A stretch of DNA of 64,000 bases, taken from NCBI RefSeq assembly GCF_003813775.1, contig NZ_RPDH01000002.1:2170001-2234000 (forward strand). The letters run 5' to 3'. Below, one piece after another: positions 1-9,812 of the stretch. How positions within the stretch are numbered: the first letter of the stretch is position 1; every line of letters begins with the position of its first letter. The DNA comes from Chitinophaga lutea. Lineage in GTDB: Bacteria > Bacteroidota > Bacteroidia > Chitinophagales > Chitinophagaceae. A program made the position numbers and the translations under genes. Below the pieces are notes generated by a model. The model ran no database searches, was not told where the DNA came from, and worked only from the letters and a program-made list of their open reading frames with translations.

Positions 1-3000
1 TTTGTCGAATGTGAACAGGTTGAAGCCGGACACATACACCCTCAGTTGCTGGATCTTGGCGCGCTCAAGCAGTTTTTTCGGCACGTTGTAGCCCAGCTGT
101 ACGGTTTTCACACGGAGGTAATCGCCCTTGCGCACCCAACCGGAGTTGATGTGGGCATTGTGTGCGGTAAGCTGTGCCTTGTAAGCCGACAAACGGGGGA
201 ATTCCGCATTCGGGTTATCGGGCGTCCAGGCGTTTTCCACGAGGAAATAAGGAGAGTTACCGTAACCATAGAATGCGCGGGTGAACGGTGTATTGTCGTC
301 CACACCGGAAGTGCCGCTGGAGCCTTCATACGTACCGGCGAGGTTCACGCTGCTCAGTGCGGCGCCCTGCAGCAAGGCGGAAAAGTCGAAGCCGCCGTAT
401 TTCAGGTAGATGTTGAGGCCGTACATGATCTCGGGCAGGTTGCTGCGGCCGATCACGGTGAAGTCTTCGGTACGGGTGATGCGGCCGTCGCCGTTGATGT
501 CCACATACCGGAAGAAGCCGGGAGCGATGGTGCCTGCGCTGGGAGACGTGCCGTTGTTGGCTTCCTGCCAGTTCTGGTAGAAACCATCCGTCTGGAACCC
601 GAACTTGGTGCCGATGGGCCTGCCTACGCGGCGCATCCATTCGGGTGTGGAAGAAGCCTCATCCAAACGGATGATCTTATTTCTTGCCCAGTTAAAGTTA
701 CCGGTGACGCTGTACTCCAGTTTACCAATGGTGTTGCTGTGACGGATCTGCAAATCAAAGCCGCGGTTGTCTACGATGCCGCTGTTCACGTTGGCAGGAT
801 AATAACCGCCGATAGTGCCGGGGTACAGGCCGCCCTGGCCCTGCAGGATGTCTTCCGTCACTTTATAGAACCAGTCGAAATCAATGCCCAGTTTATTGTT
901 CAGCAACTGCGCCTCAAAACCGACGTTGGTCATCGTGGAGGTTTCCCAGGTGATGGTCGGGAAAGGCGGTGCGCTGGTGTAGATGGCAGACACCGGTTTG
1001 CCGCCGATCACCATCACGGGATCTTCATTCAGTTTATAAGTCTGGTAGTACTGGTAATAACCGCCGTTGATCTTGTCGTTACCCATTCTACCCATTGAAC
1101 CTTTCAGTTTGAGGAAGTCCACCACGCCGCTGGCGCCTTCAAAAAACGATTCCTTGCTCACTATCCAGCCCAGGCCCACAGCGGGGAACAGGTCCCAGCG
1201 GTAATCGGGATGGAACATGATGGAAGCATCGTAACGGGTGGAGATTTCCGCGAGGTATTTTCCTTTATAGGCGTAATTGATACGGCCCACATAACCACCA
1301 CGGGAATCGGTATTGCTGCTGCCGGTAGGTGTGATCACATCCAGCGGGTCTTTACCACCGAAGTCGATTTCGTGGATGTCGGTGAGCGGGAAGTTGCTCG
1401 CGCCGGTAGAGAATACGTTGTTGTTGCCCTGGCTGAATTCATACAGCGCCAGCACGGTCACGTCGTGATCGCCAAAGGTGCGGGCGTAGGTGATGCTGGG
1501 CTGAAAGGTTTTACGCCAGGCCTGGCTGTACGACTGGCGCAGCGTGGTTCTCGTGATACCGGGCACGGTGGTCAGTTCCACAAAGTCGCCGGTGATCTGA
1601 TCGCGGCCGCGGCCCATCAGCCTGTACGGCGTGAGCCAGCTTTTGTTTTCAGTGCCGGTTTTATCGTATGCGGCCAGCAACTTCACCTCCAGACCCTGCA
1701 CCCAGGGAATTTTTGCTTTCATGGTGAAAGTACCCTGGAAGATGTTGGATTGGGAATTCTGGTAACCCGATTGTTGTACGGATGCCAGCGGATTCACCCA
1801 GCCGGCGTTACTGTTATAAGCGGTGGGCAGCCCGTTCGGCGCGTATTCCGGCATGTTGGGCAGCATCCTCACCGCCTGGTAAAACGGGTTGAGGTACGCG
1901 GTGTTGTCCGGGGAAATACCGGGTGTGCGGGTGTTCGTCTGGCGTAAAGACAGGTCCACCGCCACGGAGAACACATCATTCAACTGCGCATCGAGGTTGG
2001 TCCGCACGTTGTAGCGTTTGAAGCCGGTGTTTTCGATGACGCCGTCCTGATCGAGCATGCCCGCGCTGGTAAAGTATTTCACGCGCTCGGTGCCGCCCCT
2101 GATGGAAATATTATGATTCTGCGAGAAGGCTGTGTTGCCCGCCAGCTTCCCTACCCAGTCGGTATTACCGAGCAGCGGGTTGGTATTGGTGCCGTTGCGC
2201 ACCGCTTCGATCTGTTCTTTGGAATATACATGCGGCACGAGGTTCACGCCGGTATTTTCATTGTAATCGTTGTCCATATCCGTTCCCCTGTTGTACCATT
2301 CCATGTAATCCGGACCATTGAGGAATTTAGGGAAACGGGTGTTCTGCGTCAGCTGTACGCCGCCATCGTAAGTGATGGTGGGTTTCTGGTTCTTACCACG
2401 TTTGGTGGTGATCAGCACGATGCCGTTGGCCGCTTGTAAACCGTATACCGCGGTGCTAACCGCGTCTTTCAGGAGGGTGATGGTTTCGATTTCGCTGTAG
2501 TCGATGCTCGACATGTTACTGCGGGGCACTCCATCTACCACGATCAGCGGGCCCTGGTTAGGGCCGGTGGTACCCACACCGCGGATGCGCAATGCGGCAT
2601 CGTCTGCGCCCGGGCGGCCGGATTGCTGCAGGGTAGTCAACCCCGGCAAGCGGCCCGCCAGCGCGTTGGTGAGGTTCATTGCCGGCGCCTGCTTCAGCTG
2701 TTCCGCGTTGATCTGCACAGCAGAGCCTACTACGTTCTGGCGTTTCTGCTGGCCATAACCCACGATGATCACTTCGTTGAGGCCCTTGGTGGCTTCCGCC
2801 AGGCGAACCGATACATTCGCTGCGGGGCCGGTGGTAATTTCTTTTGTTTCAAAGCCGACAAAGCTGAAGACCAGTACGGCCGAAGGGGTTTTCAAAGGGA
2901 GAGAGAATTTGCCGGCAACGTCCGACTGGGTACCGACAGCAGTGCCTTTCACCTGCACGGTTACCCCGGGCAGCGGGCCTCCCTTGTCGTCCGTAACGGT

Positions 3001-3108
3001 ACCGCTCACGGTACCGGATTGTGCATACGTCAATACGGTGGGCGCGATCAACATCGCGAAGCATAGGATCCACCTCAACGTACTTTTTTTGGCTGATAAC
3101 ACTTCCAT
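1..3108 (-). CDS. SusC/RagA family TonB-linked outer membrane protein, C-terminus cut by window edge
   Basis: This is an outer-membrane TonB-dependent transporter of the SusC type, which imports oligosaccharides or other ligands with a SusD lipoprotein lid. Translation from the ATG at 3108 gives a signal peptide ending near TYAQ, a carboxypeptidase-regulatory-like domain (about residues 27-105, with the typical VFSFVGFETKEI), a plug domain with the usual VDGVP and SusC-type LKDAVSTAVYG and ANGIVLITTKRG stretches, and then beta-barrel sequence. 1036 codons are inside the window and the frame is still open at base 1, so the last strands and any susD partner lie to the left. It starts 17 bp after the stop of the FAD-dependent oxidoreductase and is probably co-transcribed with it. 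The substrate cannot be read from the sequence. Confidence 0.95.
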   Translation of the reverse strand, partial: MEVLSAKKSTLRWILCFAMLIAPTVLTYAQSGTVSGTVTDDKGGPLPGVTVQVKGTAVGTQSDVAGKFSLPLKTPSAVLVFSFVGFETKEITTGPAANVSVRLAEATKGLNEVIIVGYGQQKRQNVVGSAVQINAEQLKQAPAMNLTNALAGRLPGLTTLQQSGRPGADDAALRIRGVGTTGPNQGPLIVVDGVPRSNMSSIDYSEIETITLLKDAVSTAVYGLQAANGIVLITTKRGKNQKPTITYDGGVQLTQNTRFPKFLNGPDYMEWYNRGTDMDNDYNENTGVNLVPHVYSKEQIEAVRNGTNTNPLLGNTDWVGKLAGNTAFSQNHNISIRGGTERVKYFTSAGMLDQDGVIENTGFKRYNVRTNLDAQLNDVFSVAVDLSLRQTNTRTPGISPDNTAYLNPFYQAVRMLPNMPEYAPNGLPTAYNSNAGWVNPLASVQQSGYQNSQSNIFQGTFTMKAKIPWVQGLEVKLLAAYDKTGTENKSWLTPYRLMGRGRDQITGDFVELTTVPGITRTTLRQSYSQAWRKTFQPSITYARTFGDHDVTVLALYEFSQGNNNVFSTGASNFPLTDIHEIDFGGKDPLDVITPTGSSNTDSRGGYVGRINYAYKGKYLAEISTRYDASIMFHPDYRWDLFPAVGLGWIVSKESFFEGASGVVDFLKLKGSMGRMGNDKINGGYYQYYQTYKLNEDPVMVIGGKPVSAIYTSAPPFPTITWETSTMTNVGFEAQLLNNKLGIDFDWFYKVTEDILQGQGGLYPGTIGGYYPANVNSGIVDNRGFDLQIRHSNTIGKLEYSVTGNFNWARNKIIRLDEASSTPEWMRRVGRPIGTKFGFQTDGFYQNWQEANNGTSPSAGTIAPGFFRYVDINGDGRITRTEDFTVIGRSNLPEIMYGLNIYLKYGGFDFSALLQGAALSSVNLAGTYEGSSGTSGVDDNTPFTRAFYGYGNSPYFLVENAWTPDNPNAEFPRLSAYKAQLTAHNAHINSGWVRKGDYLRVKTVQLGYNVPKKLLERAKIQQLRVYVSGFNLFTFDK

Positions 3109-3125
3109 AAAGTCTTGGATTAGTT

Positions 3126-4991
3126 TTATTGATTAATCGTTTTGAATTGTCCAACAAAGTCCACTTTGCGTTGGAATGGCTGTAAGTATTTATCGATCAG
3201 CACCGCGGCGGCGCCTCTGTTCAATTCGGTATTGAGTTCCGGCGTACCCTGCAGCTGCAGCGCTTTCCAGCCGGCCGTGATTTCTTCCATCGTCACTTTC
3301 TTTCCTGCTTTTTCGAACAGCTCCAGTAAAAATGCGATGGTCAGCGGGTCGCCGGATGCATTCCAGTAAGTGCGCAATGGCTCATAGTACAGGCGCAGAC
3401 CGTCGGTAATTTCATAGCACGATACCGGCCGCTGGGGATAAAACCAGGTCTGGTTCGCCCATTTATAAGGAATGCCCGTTCCTTTCAGAATACCGGTAGC
3501 GCCAATACGCTGCAGCGCCGCAAAATGCGGATGCTCCGCCGGCACGTCGATAAAGGGCATGATGTAGGCTTTCGCGTCGAGGAGGGCCTGCTGCACCGAA
3601 CGGATATCCGCCTCACGGGGCTGCACGTTCTGCCGCAGGGCCACCGCCGCCAGTGCACCCGCCGCCTGACCGATGCCCAATACTACGGGCTGCAGGCGGG
3701 TAGCGCCGTTCACCATATTGGTGACGCCGATGCTTTTTTCCGCAACGATCAGTCCGTCAACGCCCTTCGGCACAAGGCTGCCCATGGGCACGTTGTAGGA
3801 AGGCACCCTGATTTTTACGAAATCGATTTTGGGAGCCGCCTGATTTTTTTCGTGGTGATGGTCGATCGTATAATCGCCTACCGCAATGCCGGTGCGGTAC
3901 AGTGCCTGCGGCTGGTCGTACGGCCGGGATACATGGTTCACCGTCAGCAATGCCTCCGCTTTTACACGGCGCGATTCGCGGTGGTAGGGGATCATCGGCA
4001 GCCTGTCCGCCGTCGGGAACTCATCGTCCGCGATGCCCAGGTGTTTGTAACCCAGCGCCGTTTGCAGGTAGTACACGAAACGAAGGCTGTGCAGTTTCGC
4101 CGCTTTTAGCGCTGCTTCCCGTTCTGCCGGCGTTTTTTCAATGATGTTGAGGTAATAATCGTTGCCGGATTTCGGCCAGTTGATCATGTATTTGTTGTTG
4201 GGCAGGCGGCCATAATGCATCATATGATGGCAGTTATTGTCCGGCGAGTCGAAAGAAGCCGGGTCGGACACATCACAGCTGTGCGCAAACTCAGCCGGGT
4301 TGTAACCTTCCGGTTTTTTGATGGTTTTATTTTTGCCTTTGCCGTAGTCTTTCAGCACCACCACATAGGTCAGGTCCTGGATGATGTCGTTCGCTTTTTC
4401 AGGGGCCAGCTCCTCTCCCGTTTCGTGGCGGCTATCCATCCCGATATCATATTTTGCGCCTGCCGCGGCCATTACATCGCCCAGTTCGGTAGCGTCAATC
4501 ACCACTTTCGCTTCAAACACCACGGTCTTTTTTCCCTGCTGCGCCGTTACTTCCCAACCGCCGGCCACTTTACGGATAGCGGTCCACCGCGTGTGAAAAA
4601 CGACCTGCAGCTGTTTTTCCGCACCGGTCATTTTCTGCAAAATATTATTGGCGACGTGCGGTTCGAAGAGGCAGTTGCTGACCCAGCCAGTAAATACCGA
4701 ATCCGGCCCACCGTAATATTGATAAAGATGTTGCCTGAATTCACCCCAGAGGCCGGAGGGCAGGCGGTGATTGCCGTCGATAGCCGAAACGCCCGCAGAT
4801 GTGAGCATTCCTCCCAGCCAGCCGGTTTCTTCAATGATGGTGGTGCGCACGCCCATGCGCGCAGCCTGGATACCTGCCATGGTGCCGCTGGCCCCGCCGC
4901 CGATTACCAGCAGGTCCGTTTGCTGCCGGGCACTGGCGGTTGCCGAAATAAAAATGAATAACACAAAAATTAATCCCCTGCAATTGCGCAT
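3126..4991 (-). CDS. Secreted FAD-dependent oxidoreductase (FAD_oxidored family)
   Basis: The protein has 621 residues: a signal peptide (residues 1-22, cleavage near ATASA-R), then a Rossmann dinucleotide-binding motif GGGASG at about 31-36 and a downstream acidic residue in TIIEE, as expected for FAD binding. The glycine-rich GWLGGMLTSAGV and a C-terminal VAEKSIGVTNMVNGATR segment resemble the family annotated as FAD-dependent oxidoreductase, some members of which were called xanthan-lyase-like. The likely role is oxidation of a sugar or sugar-derived ligand in the periplasm; the substrate is unknown. It is the first gene of an operon with susC 17 bp downstream, and is divergent from a ROK regulator, which is a plausible regulator of the locus. 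ATG at 4991 is chosen because it gives a clean signal peptide. Confidence 0.88.
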   Translation of the reverse strand: MRNCRGLIFVLFIFISATASARQQTDLLVIGGGASGTMAGIQAARMGVRTTIIEETGWLGGMLTSAGVSAIDGNHRLPSGLWGEFRQHLYQYYGGPDSVFTGWVSNCLFEPHVANNILQKMTGAEKQLQVVFHTRWTAIRKVAGGWEVTAQQGKKTVVFEAKVVIDATELGDVMAAAGAKYDIGMDSRHETGEELAPEKANDIIQDLTYVVVLKDYGKGKNKTIKKPEGYNPAEFAHSCDVSDPASFDSPDNNCHHMMHYGRLPNNKYMINWPKSGNDYYLNIIEKTPAEREAALKAAKLHSLRFVYYLQTALGYKHLGIADDEFPTADRLPMIPYHRESRRVKAEALLTVNHVSRPYDQPQALYRTGIAVGDYTIDHHHEKNQAAPKIDFVKIRVPSYNVPMGSLVPKGVDGLIVAEKSIGVTNMVNGATRLQPVVLGIGQAAGALAAVALRQNVQPREADIRSVQQALLDAKAYIMPFIDVPAEHPHFAALQRIGATGILKGTGIPYKWANQTWFYPQRPVSCYEITDGLRLYYEPLRTYWNASGDPLTIAFLLELFEKAGKKVTMEEITAGWKALQLQGTPELNTELNRGAAAVLIDKYLQPFQRKVDFVGQFKTINQ

Positions 4992-5428
4992 GCTTACTGT
5001 TCTTAACGTGTCCCAAAAAAAAGTCTCATTCTATAATGTACGATGGGCCTGCATTGCATGGTCCCGGAATCGTTTAAGCGTGTACGTTAGCCAATTGGTT
5101 GAATGGGTTTGCACCCATTGGCAGGTATAGACCTGAATAATTAATATGACAACTCTAAATAAGAATAATTTTAATTAAACACCAAGTACTTTTTAATAAT
5201 TTTTTCTAACTATAGGGTTATTAACCGCTTTTTAAACATAAGTCGGAATTTGGCTTAAAATAGTACAGCTGTTTACCTGGAGTAGGTTTTCAGGGAAAAG
5301 GGAGGCTATTAAGATAAAATGTTTTTAATTTTTTTTATAAAGATTACCTTTACACCGCTGATACAATCAAGAGATGGTGCCGACGGAGTAAAACTTTTTA
5401 AAGGAATTAACTTCCCCCAACAAATTTT
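4992..5428. promoter_or_regulatory. Divergent intergenic region between FAD oxidoreductase and ROK regulator
   Basis: There is no gene here. The 437-bp region is much more AT-rich than the flanking genes (especially 5140-5345) and must hold two divergent promoters. An inverted repeat AATGGGT-ttgc-ACCCATT lies at 5102-5119, flanked by CCAAT (5091) and ATTGG (to 5121), about 100 bp upstream of the oxidoreductase start. A perfect 11-bp palindrome GGTTATTAACC lies at 5216-5226. A -7-like TACCTTTA lies at 5345-5352 upstream of the ROK gene, but no convincing -33 element accompanies it. Either palindrome could be an operator; this is inference from symmetry and position. Confidence 0.4.
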
Positions 5429-6658
5429 ATGGATCATCCAACTTTTTTCGAAGAACTGAATAATGAGAACCTGGGCGGTGTGGCGTACAAAAATCTGAAT
5501 CTGAAGAAGAAGATCATCGCCTACTTTGCCAACATTAACAACGCCACTATTGCTGACCTTGCCAAAGAACTGAATGCCAGCACGCCGAAGGTAACCCACC
5601 TGCTCAACGAACTGCTGCAGGAAGGGCTGGTGCACGATTACGGGAAAGTGGACAGTACGGGCGGCAGGCGTCCCAATGTATATGGCATGGCGCCCGATGC
5701 CGGTTTTTTTGTGGGCGTGGAAGTGAAGCGCCATCATATCAACCTGGGCATGCTCGATTTTAAAAAGAACCTGGTAAAATTCACCGAAAAGATTCCCTAC
5801 GACCTGCAAAACACGGCCGCTTCGCTGAACGACCTCTGCAAGATCATCCAGCGGTTCATCGACGAACTGCCGGTGGGACGTGAAAAAGTGCTGGGTGTGG
5901 GGGTGAACCTGACGGGGCGTATCAATTACGCCACCGGATACAGCTACAGCTTCTTTCACTTCGGTGAGGAGCCACTCAGCAAGGTCATCGAGTCTCGCAT
6001 CGGCATCCGCACATTTCTGGAGAACGACTCCCGTGCGATGGCTTACGGTGAATTCAGCAGCGGTACCGTCAATAATGAAAAGAATGTGTTGTTTGTGAAC
6101 CTCGACCATGGCATCGGCTTGGGTATTCTTATCAACGGCCAGCTGTACTACGGTAAATCGGGGTTCGCCGGGGAGTTCGGGCACATTCCTTTCTTTAATA
6201 ATGAAATCATCTGCCACTGCGGTAAAAAAGGCTGCCTCGAAACGGAAGCTTCCGGCCAGGCCCTCGTGCGGCAATTCCAGGAAAAACTCAAAGCCGGCTT
6301 TTCCACCGTGGTAACGCGCAAGCATAAACAACCGGAACAGGTGACTTTGTCGGACATCATTCACGCAGCCAATAACGACGACGTGCTGGCCATTGAACTG
6401 GTAGCCGAGATCGGGGAAAAACTGGGCAAAGGCATCGCTGTGCTCATCAATCTTTATAATCCGGAACTGGTGATACTGGGCGGCAGTTTGTCCACCACCG
6501 GCGACTACATCCGGCTCCCCATCAAAAGCGCCATCAACAAGTATTCGTTGAGCCTCGTAAACAATGATACACAGCTGATCCTTTCCCGGCTGGGGGAAAA
6601 AGCCGGTATCATCGGGGCCTGTCTGCTGGTGCGGAACAAATTGCTTTCTTTGGCGTGA
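5429..6658 (+). CDS. ROK family transcriptional regulator (NagC/XylR type)
   Basis: This 409-residue protein has an N-terminal winged helix-turn-helix (about residues 28-75, ATIADLAKELNASTPKVTHL) followed by a ROK sugar-kinase-like domain. The ROK zinc motif CHCGKKGCLE is intact at about residues 260-272, after the glycine-rich NLDHGIGLGILING and the GEFGHIPF segment that carries the first zinc ligand. Proteins with this architecture are transcription factors that respond to a sugar or sugar phosphate, rather than kinases. The gene is divergent from the FAD oxidoreductase-susC operon, which it probably regulates. ATG at 5429 is the first in frame and sits directly before the HTH domain. There is no strong Shine-Dalgarno sequence, which is usual for Bacteroidota. 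Confidence 0.92.
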   Translation: MDHPTFFEELNNENLGGVAYKNLNLKKKIIAYFANINNATIADLAKELNASTPKVTHLLNELLQEGLVHDYGKVDSTGGRRPNVYGMAPDAGFFVGVEVKRHHINLGMLDFKKNLVKFTEKIPYDLQNTAASLNDLCKIIQRFIDELPVGREKVLGVGVNLTGRINYATGYSYSFFHFGEEPLSKVIESRIGIRTFLENDSRAMAYGEFSSGTVNNEKNVLFVNLDHGIGLGILINGQLYYGKSGFAGEFGHIPFFNNEIICHCGKKGCLETEASGQALVRQFQEKLKAGFSTVVTRKHKQPEQVTLSDIIHAANNDDVLAIELVAEIGEKLGKGIAVLINLYNPELVILGGSLSTTGDYIRLPIKSAINKYSLSLVNNDTQLILSRLGEKAGIIGACLLVRNKLLSLA

Positions 6659-6835
6659 CGGGGTTCTGGGTGTTTCTTTAGTGCCGCTCCGAAAGCCAGA
6701 GCAGCCCTTCCCCGGAAAGCGAGTATAGCCTACCGCACGTTGCAGCATTCACGCACCCGCAAAACACAAAATTTCATTTGGACAGAATGCCCCTGACCTG
6801 TATTTTTATTGCCCAATTGAGACAGTCCGCTATCT

Positions 6836-7720
6836 ATGAAAACCATGCAATATTATGTGCTGGATGTGTTTACCAGCGAGCGATTCAAAGGCAATCCGCT
6901 TCCTGTGGTAATAACCGGCAAAGAACTTGAGACAACCCTCTACCAGCAGATTGCCCGTGAATTCGGGTATGCCGGTACTTCTTTCATACATTATTCCAAA
7001 AGCGAAAAGGCGCTCAGAGTGCGCTCCTTCGCCCCTTCCGGCACAGAAACGGGCGGAGCAGGCCATAACCTGCTGGGAGCCGTATGCCTGGCGGTGCTGA
7101 AGGATATGAATGTTTTCCGCATCCAGGAAAACGGGCCTTTCGTGATCATGAAAGACAAACGCATCCGGTTATCCGTAGAAAATTCCGGAAACGACTCGCC
7201 TTCCATCGGCATGCTGCAGAAGCCCGCCACGGCAGGCAATACGGTGCCGGCCGCGGATATGGCGGCAGCGCTTAACCTGCAGGCGGACGACCTGCTGTTG
7301 CACGAATGGCAGCCCACGGTGATACAAACGGAAGTAGCCCACCTGATGGTACCGCTTAAAAACATGGAAGCCCTCAACCGCGCGATACCCGTTCAGTCCG
7401 CGCTGCAAAACCTCGCCACGGGATACGGCTTTAAAGGCTGTTATTGTTTTACGCTGACGGATAAAGACACGCCGCAACTCGCCCAGGCGCGCTTTTTCAA
7501 TCCCGCCGGCCCGGCCGAAGAGGCCGCCACCGGCAGCGCTGCCGGTCCGCTGGGCGGATTTCTTTTTCAGAAGGGATACATTCATCAGAACAGGGACTAC
7601 TCCCTGTTGCAGGGCGTAAAAATGGGCCAGCCTTCGATTCTGCGCTTCCGCACAGCACAGGAAGGCATCTGGGTCAGCGGCTCTTCCGTGATCGTCATGG
7701 AAGGAATTTTGCACCTTTAA
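6836..7720 (+). CDS. PhzF family isomerase-like protein
   Basis: The 294-residue product matches the PhzF/YddE family of two-lobed diaminopimelate-epimerase-fold isomerases. It begins with the family signature VLDVFTSERFKGNPLPVV. The first active-site loop is SGTETGGAGHNLLGA (about residues 66-80), where the usual Pro-x-x-Glu...CGH has Gly-Gly-Ala-Gly-His; the Glu that acts as acid/base is present in TETG. The second signature, EEAATGSAAGPLGGF (about 225-240), corresponds to the DPATGSA loop. PhzF itself isomerises trans-2,3-dihydro-3-hydroxyanthranilate, but most homologues have no known substrate, and no phenazine genes are nearby. It is followed 41 bp later by a LuxR-type regulator. An alternative start lies at the ATG three codons downstream. 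Confidence 0.88.
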   Translation: MKTMQYYVLDVFTSERFKGNPLPVVITGKELETTLYQQIAREFGYAGTSFIHYSKSEKALRVRSFAPSGTETGGAGHNLLGAVCLAVLKDMNVFRIQENGPFVIMKDKRIRLSVENSGNDSPSIGMLQKPATAGNTVPAADMAAALNLQADDLLLHEWQPTVIQTEVAHLMVPLKNMEALNRAIPVQSALQNLATGYGFKGCYCFTLTDKDTPQLAQARFFNPAGPAEEAATGSAAGPLGGFLFQKGYIHQNRDYSLLQGVKMGQPSILRFRTAQEGIWVSGSSVIVMEGILHL

Positions 7721-7761
7721 ATGTTTTTGCTCCGTATATTGTAAGTAATCCTACAATATCT

Positions 7762-8430
7762 ATGAGCAGTCATGAGCAATTATCCCGCAAACTGGAGGCA
7801 ATCAGGCGGATCGGGGATGATCTTCCGGCCGTGGTGATCATCCACAATATGCATACGCAATCCGTCGAGTACATGTCTCCCGCCGGCATCGCCCGGTTAA
7901 ACACCACCCTGGAAGAATTGCAGGCCATGGGGCCTGAGTATTTCTCCCGCTTCTTCAATCCGCAGGAATCCGCCGAATATGTTCCGAAAATCATGGCGCT
8001 GCTGCAAAACAACCGTGAAAACGATTTTGTGTCTTTTTTCCAGCAGGTGCGCGCCTCGCCCGACCACGACTGGAACTGGTACCTGAGCGCCACCACCATT
8101 TACCTGCGCGACGAACAGGGTGCGCCCACGCATGTGATCACGTTCGCCCTGCCCATTGATCCGCATCATCACATCACCACCAAAGTAAACCGGTTGCTGG
8201 AAGAGAATAATTTCCTGCATCGCCATAAACACGTGTTTGCCGGCCTTACCGGCCGCGAAAAGGAAATCCTGCGGCTGATCGCACTCGGGCACAACTCCTC
8301 CGAAATGGCGGCCATCCTCAACATTTCCGGCAAAACGGTATCGACGCACCGCAGGAATATCAAACACAAGCTGAACGTACAATCCAACTACGACATCACC
8401 CGGTTTGCGATGGCATTCGACCTGATCTGA
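7762..8430 (+). CDS. LuxR-type transcriptional regulator with PAS-like sensor domain
   Basis: 222 residues. The C-terminal part (about 160-215) is a LuxR/GerE helix-turn-helix: LTGREKEILRLIALGHNSSE, then IAAILNISGKTVSTHRRNI-like recognition-helix sequence. The N-terminal 140 residues look like a PAS-type fold (phrases such as VEYMSPAGIARLNTTLEEL and YLSATTIYLRDEQGAPTHVI), suggesting a small-molecule or redox sensor; there is no receiver domain or phosphoacceptor Asp pattern. It lies between phzF-like and gntP-like genes on the same strand, about 38 bp before the permease start, so it may regulate the transporter. Ligand and targets are unknown. Confidence 0.88.
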   Translation: MSSHEQLSRKLEAIRRIGDDLPAVVIIHNMHTQSVEYMSPAGIARLNTTLEELQAMGPEYFSRFFNPQESAEYVPKIMALLQNNRENDFVSFFQQVRASPDHDWNWYLSATTIYLRDEQGAPTHVITFALPIDPHHHITTKVNRLLEENNFLHRHKHVFAGLTGREKEILRLIALGHNSSEMAAILNISGKTVSTHRRNIKHKLNVQSNYDITRFAMAFDLI

Positions 8431-8468
8431 AATCATTTGTTATCTTGTGCATACATCAAATGCACGTT

Positions 8469-9782
8469 ATGACGACTGCCTTTCTCCAGGTTTTACTCTC
8501 CCTGACAGCCGGCATCGGCCTGATTGTATTGCTGACCGTACGGTTCAGGGTACACGCGTTTTTTGCGCTTTTCCTCGCCTGCTTTGTCGTGGGCCTCGGC
8601 GTACAGCTGCCGGTGGCCGGCATTATAACCGCCATGAAAGAGGGTTTCGGGCATATCCTGAAAAACCTTGGCTTCGTGATCATGCTGGGCACCATGCTGG
8701 GCGTGGTACTGGAACATACCGGCAGCACCCGCGTCATGGCCGCCGCGATCCTGAAACTGACCGGCGAAAAAAACGCCGCTGCCGCCATGGGCATTACGGG
8801 TTTTATCGTAGGGCTGCCGATATTCTGTGATTCGGGATACATTGTGCTGAGCGGGCTCAATCAATCGGTGGCGAGGAGAAGCGGGATATCCATTCTTGTG
8901 ATGTCAGTTTCCCTTGCTTCGGGTCTCTATGCGGTGCATTGCCTCGTACCGCCGCATCCCGGCGCCACAGCGGCCGCGGGCATCATCGGGGCGGATATCG
9001 GCAAATTGATCCTGATCGGCTCACTGGTGGCTATTCCCGCTGCCGTAGCGGGTTGCTGGTGGGCGGGATGGATGGGTAAAAAGATCCCGCAAACGCAACA
9101 AACGGAAGAAACAACCGTGGAAACGCTGCCCGACCTCGCCCCCTGGAAAGCTTTTCTTCCCATCATCGTGCCCATACTGCTGATTGCCGGCGGAGCGTTC
9201 AGCGACCTCAAAAATGGCGCGGGCGTGCTGCACATCCTCGGCGACCCGGTGGTGGCGCTGTTCATCGGCGTAGTGCTCGCTTTCTTCACCGGCCGCAACT
9301 GGAAGCGCGATGCGGTGAGCCACCTCATGCAGGAGGCCGCGGAAAAAGCCGGCAGCATCCTTGTGATCATCGGCGCAGGCGGCGCATTCGGGGCCGTGCT
9401 GGCCACTACCAAAATCGGCGATCACCTCAACAGTTCCTTCCAGCTGGGAAACCTGGGGATCGTTTTCCCCTTTCTGCTGGCCTTTCTCCTGAAAACGGCA
9501 CAGGGCTCCAGCACCGTGGCTGTCATCACCGCCGCCTCCATCATCCAACCGCTGCTGCCGGTGCTGGGGCTCGACGGCGACATGGGGCGGTTGCTTTGCA
9601 TGCTGGCGCTGGGCGGTGGCTCCATGATGATATCACATGCGAACGACGCCTATTTCTGGGTAATCAGCAAATTCTCCGGGCTTGAGATGCAGCCCATGCT
9701 TAAAGTATATTCAGGCGCTACCATCCTGATGGGACTGGTAACGATGGCCGTGGTGTACGTGCTGCGGATCATACTGCTGTAA
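8469..9782 (+). CDS. GntP family gluconate/organic acid:H+ symporter
   Basis: An inner-membrane permease with about 12 hydrophobic segments over 437 residues. The GntP family signatures are visible: FCDSGYIVLSGLNQSVARRS (about residue 120), LVPPHPGATAAAG (about 160), and near the C-terminus LKTAQGSSTVAVITAAS followed by ISHANDAYFWVISKF. Characterised members import gluconate, fructuronate or related sugar acids by proton symport. The frame is open from a TTG at 8445 with ATGs at 8460 and 8469; I prefer 8469, which gives the usual short N-terminus before the first membrane helix. The preceding LuxR-type gene ends at 8430. No gluconate kinase is nearby, so the substrate could be another sugar acid. 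Confidence 0.9.
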   Translation: MTTAFLQVLLSLTAGIGLIVLLTVRFRVHAFFALFLACFVVGLGVQLPVAGIITAMKEGFGHILKNLGFVIMLGTMLGVVLEHTGSTRVMAAAILKLTGEKNAAAAMGITGFIVGLPIFCDSGYIVLSGLNQSVARRSGISILVMSVSLASGLYAVHCLVPPHPGATAAAGIIGADIGKLILIGSLVAIPAAVAGCWWAGWMGKKIPQTQQTEETTVETLPDLAPWKAFLPIIVPILLIAGGAFSDLKNGAGVLHILGDPVVALFIGVVLAFFTGRNWKRDAVSHLMQEAAEKAGSILVIIGAGGAFGAVLATTKIGDHLNSSFQLGNLGIVFPFLLAFLLKTAQGSSTVAVITAASIIQPLLPVLGLDGDMGRLLCMLALGGGSMMISHANDAYFWVISKFSGLEMQPMLKVYSGATILMGLVTMAVVYVLRIILL

Positions 9783-9812
9783 CACTGGCGCAGATATTGA
9801 TTGAGCGCCTGT

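Noticed and set aside
46..1098. Plus-strand frame of 350 codons at the left end
   Set aside because: Shadow of the truncated susC, whose frame is open from 3108 to base 1.
5309..6748. Minus-strand open frame of 479 codons opposite the ROK gene
   Set aside because: The plus-strand ROK protein has complete motifs; the reverse frame has none.
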